NCBI GenBank assembly: GCA_903813345.2
Contig: CAIIXF020000005.1
Location: 38,879,375 to 38,943,374 of the forward strand
Direction: 5' to 3'
From: Owenia fusiformis
Lineage: Eukaryota; Annelida; Polychaeta; Sabellida; Oweniidae
Length of the DNA: 64,000 nt
Position 1 is the first letter of the stretch. Every line of letters begins with the position of its first letter. Below the pieces are notes generated by a model, which was not told where the DNA came from, did not search any database, and was given only the letters and a program-made list of their open reading frames with translations. Below, piece after piece: positions 38,647-51,600 of the stretch. Both the position numbers and the translations under genes were made by a program.

Positions 38647-39458
38647 TACCCTTCTATCACACCAAACTAGTTCTCACTACGTTCTCGAAAACGGGCTTCA
38701 ACTGTGTACGAACGGACTGGACGTACTAAGAACCGTTTGGGATCTATTTACAAACTTCATCGAACGTACTCGAACGGGTAGGTCCTCTAGAACTTAGACA
38801 ATGCTCAAAATGTTCTCGTGGTCGTCACGTTCTACAATTAGAACGAGTGACAACGTACTAACGACGAGCTGGACGTACTACGAACGGAACCGTCGTACTT
38901 CAATCCTACCAGGGACGTTTTAACAACGAGTTGAACTGTCTGAGGACGTGTTGAGAACGAGGTAGAACTCATTGCAAACGGGTTTAAACTGATTAAGAAC
39001 GTATTTAACACTGCTTATGAACGAGTTAGCAAAAATATAGCTATCACACCAAACAAGTTGCCACTGCGTTCTTCAAAACTGGTTCTAAACTGTGTGCGAA
39101 CGGAATGAACGTAGCTGCAACTTTCTAAGGTCTATTTACGAACTTCATGAACGTTCTCAGACGGGAATGTGATTTTAGAATTTTGAATCGATTCAAAATT
39201 CGATGGCGACCATACCGTTCTGTTATCAGGTCATGATGACCTTCTAGACTAAGGGACGCGTTCTACGGCGTTGTACACCGACGTGGTGCGACCTGAACGA
39301 ACTGCGAACGAGATGGACGTATTGAAGACTGTTTAAGAACGAAGAAGCTAATTATTTCAGACATATTTCCCGACCACAGCCAGATTGAGCCCGTTTTACG
39401 ACGTTTTCGTAGGACTGGCAAGAACGGGTAAGAACGAGTTTAGTGTGATAGGGGGGTA
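38647..39458. mobile_element. GAACG-rich inverted-repeat element, 812 bp
   Basis: The ends read TACCCTTCTATCACACCAAA and the inverse TAGTGTGATAGGGGGGTA. Both are followed by ACGTTCTC/AACGGG-type words. The end sequence recurs internally at 39051. CGTTC/GAACG words occur dozens of times in both orientations, and base composition is more GC-rich than the flanks. It stops 147 bases before the giant gene's stop codon. Confidence 0.8.
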
Positions 39459-39604
39459 CTGAATTATTAGATAAAATTAGGAAGAAACGAATGTGTTCAT
39501 TTTCTTCAACTGTTCATTCCTTACTTAGTATATAAGCCAAATGTCATTAAGAATTAAGATGTACTCATTCTAGTTGCATCGTGAGAGTTCTGATTATGAA
39601 ATAG

Positions 39605-42600
39605 TTAGCAATGTCCCGTTGTCATCGCAGACCCAGGACGAAACTTAAACATCTCAGAACTTTGTGAATTTACACTTGATGCAGTACTAGGGCGAGACCC
39701 ATAACTCAACAAATCTTTTTCCATCCAGTCGGGGTCCTCATCGACCTGTTGACGACGACGAAGGCGCTTTCTCCCGAACAGGAAGAAGACCACACACCCT
39801 CCAACAACTAGTGCTACAACTGGAATAGTTATAGCTATAGTCAACGTAGGGATATCTGTTTGGACTTGGGAATCGAATCGCTCTTCCGCTTCGTTCTCAT
39901 CTTCATTTCCTATCTGCTTGTCAAATCCCGCAACGCCGTTAAGGTTGTTATCACCAGTTCCGGATGTTGGTGTCTGTGTCGACGGAGCTACTGAACCAGT
40001 TGTTCTCTCTGCGACAGTCTCAACGCTAGGTTGCCTTTCAGCAGTACTAAGATCTGCGTTTGCAGGGGGACCAAATCCAAACATCTGCATCAATAAAAGA
40101 GATTGTTCCAGCTCCTTATTTAATGGTGCAGCAGTTGTTGGTGCAACAGTTGATGGAGCAGCAGTTATTGATGCAGCAGTTGTTGGAGCAGCAAGTGATG
40201 GAGCAGCAGTTATTGTAGCAGCAGTGATTGGTGAAGAAGTTGATGTCGCAGTAATTAATTTCGCAGCTGCTGTTGGTGCAACAGTTGATGGAGCTGCAGT
40301 TGGTGGTGCTGCAGTTGTTGGAGCAGCAGTGATTGGTGCAGAAGGTGATGTAGCAGCAATTAATTGCGAAACAGTTGTTGGTGCAACAGTTATTGGAGCA
40401 GCAGTTGATGGAGCTGCAGTTATTGGAGCTTTAGTTGTTAGAGCAGTAGTTTCGAGTGCAGGAGTTGATGTAACAGCAGTTATTGGAGCTGTAGTTGGTG
40501 GTGCTGCAGTAGTTAGAGCAGCAGTTATTGGAGCTGTAGTTGGTGGTGCTGCAGTAGTAAGAGCAACAGTTATTTGAGCTGCAGTTGGTGGTGCTGCAGT
40601 TGTTGGAGCAGCAGTGATTGGTACAGAAGGTGATGTAGCAACAGTTGTTAGTGCAACAGGTGATGGAGCTGCAGTTATTGGAGCTGCAGTTGGTGGTGCT
40701 GCAGTTGTTGGAGCAGCAGTTATTGGAGCAGCAGTTGTTGGAGCAGCAGGTGATGGAGCTGCAGTTATTGGAGCTGCAGTTGGTGGTGCTGCAGTTGTTG
40801 GAGCAGCAGGTGATGGAGCAGCAGTTATTGGAGCTGTAGTTGGTGGTGCTGCAGTTGTTGGAGCAGCAGTTATTGGAGCAGCAGTTGTTGGAGCAGCAGG
40901 TGATGGAGCTGCAGTTATTGGAGCTGCAGTTGGTGGTGCTGCAGTTGTTGGAGCAGCAGTTGTTGGAGCAGCAGTTGTTAGTGCAACAGGTGATGGAGCT
41001 GCAGTTATTGGAGCTGCAGTTGGTGGTGCTGCAGTTGTTGGAGCAGCAGTTATTGGAGCAGCAGTTGTTGGAGCAGCAGTGATTGGTACAGAAGGTGATG
41101 TAGCAACAGTTGTTAGTGCAACAGGTGATGGAGCTGCAGTTATTGGAGCTGCAGTTATTGGAGCAGCAGTTATTGGAGCAGCAGTTGGTGGTGCTGCAGT
41201 TGTTGGAGCAGCAGTTGGTGGTGCTGCAGTTGTTGGAGCAGCAGTTATTGGAGCAGCAGTTGTTGGAGCAGCAGGTGATGGAGCAGCAGTTATTGGAGCT
41301 GCAGTTGGTGGTGCTGCAGTTGTTGGAGCAGCAGTTATTGGAGCAGCAGTTATTGGAGCTGCAGTTGGTGGTGCTGCAGTTGTTGGAGCAGCAGTTATTG
41401 GAGCAGCAGTTATTGGAGCTGCAGTTGGTGGTGCTGCAGTTGTTGGAGCAGCAGTTATTGGAGCAGCAGTTGTTGGAGCTGCAGTTGTTGGAGCAGCAGT
41501 TATTGGAGCTGTAGTTGGTGGTGCTGCAGTTGTTGAAGCAGCAGTTATTGGAGGAGTAGTTGCTGGTACAGTGGTTGGAGCAGCAGTTATTGGAGCAGCA
41601 GTTGTTCGTACAGTTGATGTTATATCAGTTAATGGAGCTGCAGTTGATGGAACTGCAGTTGATGATGCTGCAGTTGTTAAAGCAGCAGATATTGGAGGAG
41701 TAGTTGCTGGTACAGTGGTTGGAGCAGCAGTTATTGAAGCAGCAGTTGTTAGAGCAGTAGTTGTGAGTGCAGGAGTTGATGAAACAGTAGTTAATGGAAC
41801 TGCAGTTGGTGGTGCTGCAGTAGTTAGAGCAGCGGTTATTGGAGCTGTAGTTGGTGGTGCTACAGTTGTTGCAGCAGCAGTTTTTGGAGTTGTAGTCGCA
41901 GGTGCAAAAGAAGATGTAACAGCAGTAAATGGCGCAGCAGTTTTAGGTGTGGAAGTTGTAGGTGTATAACCTCCTTCAGCATCACTTGTCAGTTTGGAAC
42001 TTCCTTGCATATCAACCATTAGTTCAGAACCTTCTTGAGCATCAGCTGTTAGTGTAGAAGTTCCTTGTACATCACCTGTTAGAGTGGAACTTCCTTGTGC
42101 ATCACCTGTTAGTTCGGAACCTTCATGTGCATCGCTTGTTAGTGTGGAATCACCTTGTTCATCGCCTGTTAGTGTGGAACTTCCTTGGTCATCAACTGTT
42201 AGTGTGGTATCTCTTTGGTCATCACCTGTTAGTGTGGAACTTCCGTGTGCATCGCTTGTTAGTGTGGAACCACCTTGTGCATCGCCTGTTAGTGTGGAAC
42301 TTCCTTGTGCATCACCTGTTAGTGTGGAACTTCCTTGTGCATCACCTGTTAGTGTGGAACTTCCTTGCGCAATGCCTGTTAGTGTGGTATCTCCTTGTGC
42401 ATCAACTGTTAGTGTGGAATCACCTTGTCCATCACCTGTTAGTGTGGAACTTCCTTGTGCATCACCTGTTAGTGTGGAACTTCCTTGTGCATCATCTGTT
42501 AGTGTGGAACTTCCTTGTGCATCACCTGTTAGTGTGGAACTTCCTTGTGCATCACCTGTTAGTGTGGAACTCCCTTGTGCATCACCTGTTAGTGTAGAAC

Positions 42601-45600
42601 TTCCTTGTGCATCACTTGTTAGTGTGGAACTTCCTTGTTCATCACCTGTTAGAGTGGTACTTCCTTGCGTATCAACTGTTAATGTGGTATCTCCTTGGTC
42701 ATCACCTGTTAGTGTGGAACTTCCTTGTTCATCACCTGTTAGTGTGGAACTTCCTTGCGTATCAACTGTTAGTGTGGTATCTCCTTGTGCATCACCTTTT
42801 AGTGTGGAACTTCCTTGCGTATCAACTGTTAGTGTGGTATCTCCTTGTACATCACCTGTTAGTGTAGAACTTCCTTGTCCATCCCCTGTTAGTGTGGAAC
42901 TTCCTTGTTCATCACCTGTTAGTGTGGTACTTCCTTGCGTATCAACTGTTAATGTGGTATCTCCTTGGTCATCACCTGTTAGTGTGGAACTTCCTTGTTC
43001 ATCACCTGTTAGTTTGGAACTTCCTTGCGTATCAACTGTTAGTGTGGTATCTCCTTGAACATCAACTGTTAGTGTAGAACCTCCTTGTGCACCAGCTTTT
43101 AGTGTGGAACCACCTTGTGCACCACCTGTTAGTGTGGAACTTCCTTGTGCATCAGCTTTTAGTGTGGAACCACCTTGCGCATCACCTCTTGGTTTGGATC
43201 CTCCTTGCGTATCAACTGTTAGTTGAGATCCTCCTTGTGCATCAGCTTTTAGTGTGGAACCACCTTGTGCACCACCTGTTAGTGTGGAACCCCCTTGAGC
43301 CTCACCAGTTTGCGAATATTCTCCTTCTGGATCATCCGTTAAGGTGGAATCACCTTGTGCTGAACCACCTTGTGCATCAACTGTTAGATTGGATCCTCCT
43401 TGTGTATCACCTGTTAGTGTGGAACTTCCGTGTGCATCAACTGTTAGTTTAGATCCACCTTGTGCACCACCTGTTAGTGTGGAACCCCCTTGAGCATCAC
43501 CAGTTTGCGAATATCCTCCTTCTGAATCATCCGTTAAGGTGGAATCACCTTGTGCTGAACCACCTTGTGCATCAACTGTTAGATTGGAAGCACCTTTTGC
43601 ATCACCTGTAAATGCGGATTCTCCTTGTGCATCAACTGGTTGTGTGAATCCTGCTTCTTCTGAGATTTCTTTACTTGCTGATTTGCTTTTACCGCCAGAT
43701 TTTGATTTCTTTGATGACTTTTCTTTGCTCGCCGTTTCTTCTATACTTGCTGATTTACTTTCATTCTCTGGGCTTTCTTTGTTGTACTCTCCTTTGCTTG
43801 CTGATTTGCTTTTACCGCCAGATTTTGATTTCTGAGATGACTTTTCTTTGCTCGCTATTTCCTCTTTACTTGCTGATTTACTTTCATCCTCTGGGCTTTC
43901 TTTGCTGGACTCACCTTTACTTGCTGATTTGCTTTTACCGCCAGATTTTGATTTCTGAGATGACTTTTCTTTGCTTGCTGTTTCTTCTTTACTTGCTGAT
44001 TTACTTTCATCTTCTGGGCTCTCTTTGCTGTACTTTCCTTTGCTTGCTGATTTGCTTTTACCACCAGATTTTGATTTCTGAGATGACTTTTCTTTGCTCG
44101 CTATTTCCTCTTTACTTGCTGATTTACTTTCATTCCCTGGGCTTTCTTTGCTGTACTTTCCTTTGCTTGCTGATTTGCTTTTACCGCCAGATTTTGATTT
44201 CTTCGATGACTTTTCTTTGCTTGCTGTTTCTTCTTTACTTGCTGATCCACTTTCATTCTCTGAGCTTTCTTTGCTGTACTTTCCTTTGCTTGCTGATTTG
44301 CTTTTACCGCCAGATTTTGATTTATTTGATGACTTTTCTTTCATGCTTGCTGTTTCTTCTTTACTTGCTGATTTACTTTCATTCTCTGAGCTTTCTTTGC
44401 TGTACTCTCCTTTGCTTGCTGATTTGCTTTTACCACCAGATTTTGATTTCTTTGATGACTTTTCTTTGCTTGCTGTTTCTTCTTTACTTGCTGATTTACT
44501 TTCATCCTCTGGGCTTTCTTTGCTGTACTTTCCTTTGCTTGCTGATTTGCTTTTACCACCAGATTTTGATTTCTGAGATGACTTTTCTTTGCTTGCTGTT
44601 TCTTCTTTACTTGCTGATTTACTTTCATCTTCTGGGCTCTCTTTGCTGTACTTTCCTTTGCTTGCTGATTTGCTTTTACCACCAGATTTTGATTTCTGAG
44701 ATGACTTTTCTTTGCTCGCTATTTCCTCTTTACTTGCTGATTTACTTTCATTCCCTGGGCTTTCTTTGCTGTACTTTCCTTTGCTTGCTGATTTGCTTTT
44801 ACCGCCAGATTTTGATTTCTTCGATGACTTTTCTTTGCTTGCTGTTTCTTCTTTACTTGCTGATCCACTTTCATTCTCTGAGCTTTCTTTGCTGTACTTT
44901 CCTTTGCTTGCTGATTTGCTTTTACCGCCAGATTTTGATTTATTTGATGACTTTTCTTTCATGCTTGCTGTTTCTTCTTTACTTGCTGATTTACTTTCAT
45001 TCTCTGAGCTTTCTTTGCTGTACTTTCCTTTGCTTGCTGATTTGCTTTTGCCACCAGATTTTGATTTCTTTGATGACTTTTCTTTGCTTGCTGTTTCTTC
45101 TATACTTGCTGATCCACTTTCATTCTCTGAACCTTCTTTGCTGGACTCACCTTTGCTTGCTGATTTGCTTTTACCGCCAGATTTTGATTTCTTCGATGAC
45201 TTTTCTTTGCTTGCTGTTTCTTCTTTACTTGCTGATCCACTTTCATTCTCTGAGCTTTCTTTGCTGGACTCACCTTTGCTTGCTGATTTGCTTTTACCAC
45301 CAGATTTTGATTTCTGAGATGACTTTTCTTTGCTTGCTGTTTCTTCTTGACTTGTTGATTTACTTTCATCCTCTGGGCTTTCTTTGCTGTATTTTCCTTT
45401 GCTTGCTGATTTGCTTTTACCGCCAGATTTTGATTTATTTGATGACTTTTCTTTGCTTGCTGTTTCTTCTTTACTTGCTAATCCACTTTCATTCTCTGAA
45501 CCTTCTTTGCTGTCCTTTCCTTTGCTTGCTGATTTGCTTTTACCACCAGATTTTGATTTCTTTGATGACTTTTCTTTGCTTGCTGTTTCTTCTTTACTTG

Positions 45601-48600
45601 CTGATTTACTTTCATCCTCTGGGCTTTCTTTGCTGTACTTTCCTTTGCTTGCTGATTTGCTTTTTCCACCAGATTTTGATTTCTGAGATGACTTTTCTTT
45701 GCTTGCTGTTTCTTCTTGACTTGTTGATTTACTTTCATCCTCTGGGCTTTCTTTGCTGTATTTTCCTTTGCTTGCTGATTTGCTTTTACCACCAGATTTT
45801 GATTTCTTTGATGACTTTTTTTTGCTTGCTGTTTCTTCTTTACTTGCTGATTTACTTTCATCCTCTGAACTTTCTTTGCTGTCCTTTCCTTTGCTTGCTG
45901 ATTTGCTTTTACCGCCAGATTTTGATTTCTTTGATGACTTTTCTTTGCTTGCTGTTTCTTCTTTACTTGCTGATCCACTTTCATTCTCTGAACCTTCTTT
46001 GCTGTCCTTTCCTTTGCTTGCTGATTTGCTTTTACCACCAGATTTTGATTTCTTTGATGACTTTTCTTTGCTTGCTGTTTCTTCTTTACTTGCTGATCCA
46101 CTTTCATTCTCTGAACTTTCTTTGCTGTCCTTTTCTTTGCTTGCTGACTTGCTTTTACCGCCAGATTTTGATTTCTTTGATGACTTTCCTTTACTTGTTA
46201 GTGCTTCTTTACTTGCCGATTTACTTTCATCCTTTAGGCTTTCTTTGCTGTACTTTCCTTTGCTTGCTGATTTGCTTTTACCGCCAGATTTAGATTTATT
46301 TGATGACTTTTCTTTGCTTGCTGTTTCTTCTTTACTTGCTGATTTACTTTCATTCTCTGAACTTTCTTTGCTGTACTTTCCTTTGCTTGCTGATTTGCTT
46401 TTACCGCCAGATTTTGATTTCTTTGATGACTTTTCTTTGCTTGCTGTTTCTTCTTTACTTGCTGATTTACTTTCATCTTCTGGGCTTTCTTTGCTGTATT
46501 TTCCTTTGCTTGCTGATTTGCTTTTACCACCAGATTTTGATTTCTGAGATGACTTTTCTTTGCTCGCTATTTCCTCTTTACTTGCTGATTTACTTTCATT
46601 CTCTGGGCTTTCTTTGCTGTACTTTCCTTTGCTTGCTGATTTGCTTTTACCGCCAGATTTTGATTTCTGAGATGACCTTTCTTTGCTTGCTGTTTCTTCT
46701 TTACTTGCTGATTTACTTTCATCCTCTGGGCTTTCTTTGCTGTACTTTCCTTTGCTTGCTGATTTGCTTTTACCACCAGATTTTGATTTCTGAGATGACC
46801 TTTCTTTGCTTGCTGTTTCTTCTTTACTTGCTGATTTACTTTCATCCTCTGAACTTTCTTTGCTGTCCTTTCCTTTGCTTGCTGATTTGCTTTTACCGCT
46901 AGATTTTGATTCCTGAGATGACCTTTCTTTGCTTGCTGTCACTTCTTTACTTGCCGATTTACTTTCATCATCTGGGCTTTCTTTGCTGTACTTCCCTTTG
47001 CTTGCTGATTTGCTTTTACCGCCAGATTTTGATTTCTGAGATGACTTTTCTTTGCTTGCTGTTTTTTCTTTACTTGTTGATTTACTTTCATCCTCTGGGC
47101 TTTCTTTGCTGTACTTTCCTTTGCTTGCTGATTTGCTTTTACCACCAGATTTTGATTTCTGAGATGACTTTTCTTTACTGGTTGATTTGCTTTCGATGTT
47201 CGATTTTTTCGACTTATTAGACTCGCTTTTGATGGTTGACGTTTCCTTACTTGCTGATTTTGTTCCACTCTTCGACTTTTGCGACTTGTTAGACTTTCCT
47301 GACTTGTTAGACACCCCCGACTTGTTAGACTTTCCTTGGCTGGCTTGCTTCACCGATTTCTCCTTGCTTGAAGATTTACTTTTGCTCGCTGACTTAGCAT
47401 TACCTTTTTTACCCCTTTTCTTTCTAGATAATACTTCATTTTCGCCATCTTCTGTCAGATCGATGGTTGCGAAGTATGCCGCTTCCACCAGATTCCACCA
47501 GTGGTCATCCATACTAAACCCATCAAACTCAGTGGCGCCATAGAAGTCAGCAGAATCGATCATCAACTGAAAAAACATGGTACAGAATGAAAACTTTCTC
47601 AAAGCAAACCAGCGACTTATAATTAAAACAAAAAAACATCAAATGAACTGAAAATGAATAGGTACTTTGTATTTATTATTATTGTTCATGGATTTAATTG
47701 TTTAATTAATTTTTATTTCAGAATTATGATTTCATTCACATTTAATACATCATTTAACTATTTCTTGTGCTTCTAGTGCTTTATATTGAGCGAAAATAAA
47801 CCGTGACAGATATCCTAAAGCACAGTTAGTTGTGTGTAAGCCAGTAATATTGCAAAGTATTTCTTGGCCCTTTCTGTCCACAAACCTTATCCATAAGAGG
47901 ACGCTGCATGTAGCTTGGAGGCAAATTACGTTCGAATGCGTTGGGATATTCTCTCAAGATATCAAATAGCATCTTTGTGAAGACGACCTGATAGGAGTCC
48001 ATATTCCACTGAAAATGAGAGAATGCGAATGATATCCAAAAATCAGTGTTGCGTTTTTTGGATAAGTCATTAACTTGCGGATATATAGTGTGGTGCCATG
48101 TGAATTAATAATGAGCCCTTTTGCGATTGTGTTTCTACCAACAGACTAAATCATGGGCTCACAAAACAAGATACAAACTTAAAACGAACAAACAAACACT
48201 CAATATCGTAACCAATTAATCTAAAGATAATGTTCTAGAACTGGTTCATAAATAAAAACGCAACGGTAAATATTAAATAAAGTACATTAGGGTACTTTGG
48301 AAGTTAAGGAATAAGGCTTCACACAGAGCATTATTATTAGCTAAATATGAAATCGAGTCATTAAATCAATACATTGATACAGGGTATTTCCCTCCAAAAC
48401 ACATATGGAAACGTATCGTCAAATTTGCCATAAATTCTCATCAAAATGACGAATGGAAATCACGAACGGAAAATGATTATAGCTTTACTAGATTAAGACA
48501 AATACAAAACAATCTAGAACCAAACCCACTATGGCTGTACTCAAGAAAGATTCCCGGTCTTCTTAAATATGCAACTGTCATAGCAAAGTTTCTAACTATT

Positions 48601-51600
48601 CCACTTGACCCAAATAAACCTGAGCTTTTTGAATATTGTGGAGCACTAGAGGGAGACATTATCTCACACAGAGCAGCAATGTGCACGGAAACTGCTCCAG
48701 AACGAAACAATATGCTGAATAGAATCACTGTATGACCCTATGCACGAGTGACGTCACAAATACACATTTTTCCAGCTCAGTTCAGCTGGCCGTCTAGAAA
48801 AGCCCGGGAAAATAAAAAATGACGGAAAGCAAAACAACAACTGTTTCTTCTACTAGGAAATCATCTCAAATATCGGTTATAATGAAAACACGCGCTACGC
48901 GCTAACGCGCTATCGCACTAACGCGCTGTTCAGAATGATCGTTCCCACAGGCCCGAGAACATGTATAAAATCGCGTAAGTGAAAAGATAAGGTGGCGTAT
49001 CAGAAGACAGGAGTTATTAGCCCAATGTTTGATCGTTAAAGGACAACTGAAATAGCTTTTCTCAACTTGCAGCTACAAAAATGCGGTTTTCTCCATTGTA
49101 AGCCCAATGTAGAGTTCTTGCGATAGCCATTATAAAATAAATGTTAGATAACTGCTAACGGTCATAAATAACGAAACAAAACTAACTGATCAATCAAATT
49201 GGCCCCCACGTGATAAGTAACGTCATATACAAAATATAGCTTTGGTTTGTTGGTTCCTTAGTAATCACAACGTCACGGCAACCATAGGATTGAAGTGTAA
49301 ACCAAAACAAAACATTTAGGCATTATGACGTTATGGGCCACGTGGGGACCAGTGAGAGATCACGTGGGGGCCAATAACGTCACAACCAATTCGAATATTG
49401 CTTATTAAGCAGCTATAACGATCGTTAGAGTGAAATAGTTTTCGCACTACTGATGAGAAAACATGTCCAAATACATTTATCAAAAAATTATATTGATTCC
49501 TGTAGGTTAAAAATACCATTTCATATCTGCTTTAACTGTGCAAAGATTATCGCTTGTCAGTGTGTTTTATCTGATTTAAAAGGAAGATAGAATAGAAAGT
49601 AGCAACTTAATTACAAGATGAATGGTCGCAGATATGCGAATATGCTCACTATTTCATTGCATTGGTTTAGGATCATCGGCGAGAAAAATCCCGTTTCGAA
49701 ATCTGTGCCAGGGGCCTGACTGAAATAACTTGACTAATGACTTAATATAATGTATATTTGTCGCATATTACCTCTTTTATATATCTTTACTCTTTGTATT
49801 TGAAGTTATAGTCTCACAAGTCTTACCAAACAGTGGGATAATTCAGGCGTCGCATTCCATTTTCGTGCCCGGTTACACTCTTTCGCTTTCATGAGGGGGG
49901 GGGTGTATAGGGTTATCGTAAAAGAGGAGGGTGACAATTTATTGTATATGCATAAGAGGGGGCAACATTTATCGTATATGGTATCGTATAAGTTAAATAA
50001 ATATATATTTTAAAAGAATCAAAGCCTATTGTGAAATTTAAAGTAGTTTGAACGAATGCAGCAGATCCAGCTTACTCCCTTTCTCTGAATCACCTCCACA
50101 ATTACTATAGTCCAACAACATTAGACCTAGCCTGGGCCTCGTTTCTTATCTGACATGTCTTATGGCCCCCGGCTAGGTCTAACTTCCATGATGATTTTGC
50201 CCTTGTTGCGATCATTTAATCGTTCAGCAGGTTTCGACATGCGGAACTAATTAAACTCCGAAAACATGGTAATATTACATAAAGAATGTGATTCAAGCAT
50301 GCATACATACCTTATAAATACATACACACCATCCCGTACCCCCCTTAGACCATATTGATGCATAATTACGAAAATATTGGAGACAGGTTTGGAATTTTAC
50401 GAAAATATCGGTCAGCTCCGGTAACATCGAAATTGCAAATCGCATCAGGAATTAACCGTCATTGCGACACTGCATCAACGAACAGTAGGTTTGCAATTAA
50501 TAACGATTTTGTGTGTATACAAGCGCTATATAAATCAATCAAAGATACCTGCTATCCTCAAAAATGGCTATTTTATCCCGAGTAATCGCGTGATAATTAT
50601 CAATCTATTTGACAACAATTTCGTTTAATAGTTTAAATTTTAACCCGGGACGAACAGACACAATGAAGGACATGCGGAAATGTCATTTTAGAGATTGGTA
50701 AGTTTAACCTCATTTTACTTGTATAAATGACCATTTAATACAATAATATTGTGTTGAATCGCTTGATGTTATGTGTTTTTATATTGTTGTCAAGTATCAG
50801 TTGCATGTTATCGCGGAAAAATGGTTTCGGTGGATCCAAAACTTGCATCAATGGAGAGAATAGTAAAGAGGTTAAACTCAATAATGGCCCCAAGAAAATT
50901 CTTAATAATAAATAACGCCGTTATTGAGTTTAACGACGTTGAACTACAATTACTAGGGTTGAACATAAGCTGGGTAGGTGGTTATTTAGATAAAATTCAG
51001 CTCTGTGTCAACTACTGTACTAACAACGTTTTTTTAACTCCTAAGATTTCAATACACAAGTAATTGTGGGGGTGATTTGAAAAATCAGTCCCACATTTAT
51101 GGGGGTAAGCCAGGTCTCTATATAGTAGTCTCTATATGCCATATGCCAGGCCCGTAGCCATGATTTCCCAAGGGGGGGGGGCTCTTTTTTAAAAATTCCA
51201 AAGTCACTTATTTTGAAAGAATTTTGACCGGGAACCCTCCGAACTCCCTGGCTACGGGCCTGTGTACAGCCTATTTGCCGTATGATTATCAGTTGGTACT
51301 ACGTGGATTCTTGCATTATGTTAATTCCTTCTGAATATTATCCAAACTTTTTGTAAAATATGGTAGTATAGGGAAATGTGAAAAATATTGCATACACTGT
51401 ATGTTATAAAAGGCACGAGGGGAAAGTGTACCCGTGTATATACAACCTACCGCCGAGCAAGACACGCATATACCGCCTATCAAATGTTTGGTTAACTACA
51501 TATCATAGGTAGATGGACAATAAAGGTAATATTGGACCTCTATCAATTCCTTGGATGTTTAGAATCGTTACTAAGATGTTCTAGCAGGCGGAATTGGCCT

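Noticed and set aside
40614-41969. Plus-strand frame of 451 codons (Ala/Val/Gly repeats)
   Set aside because: Antisense of the Thr/Ala/Pro block; no splice or start context, and the sense strand has the signal peptide, helix and conserved motifs.
42084-43058. Plus-strand frame of 324 codons (Ser/Val/Pro/Cys repeats)
   Set aside because: Antisense of the 30 bp decapeptide array.
43675-46293. Long plus-strand frame (872 codons, Leu/Phe/Cys-rich) opposite the Ser/Lys repeats
   Set aside because: Perfectly periodic antisense of the 123 bp repeat; openness follows from the repeat, and the composition is unlike a real protein.
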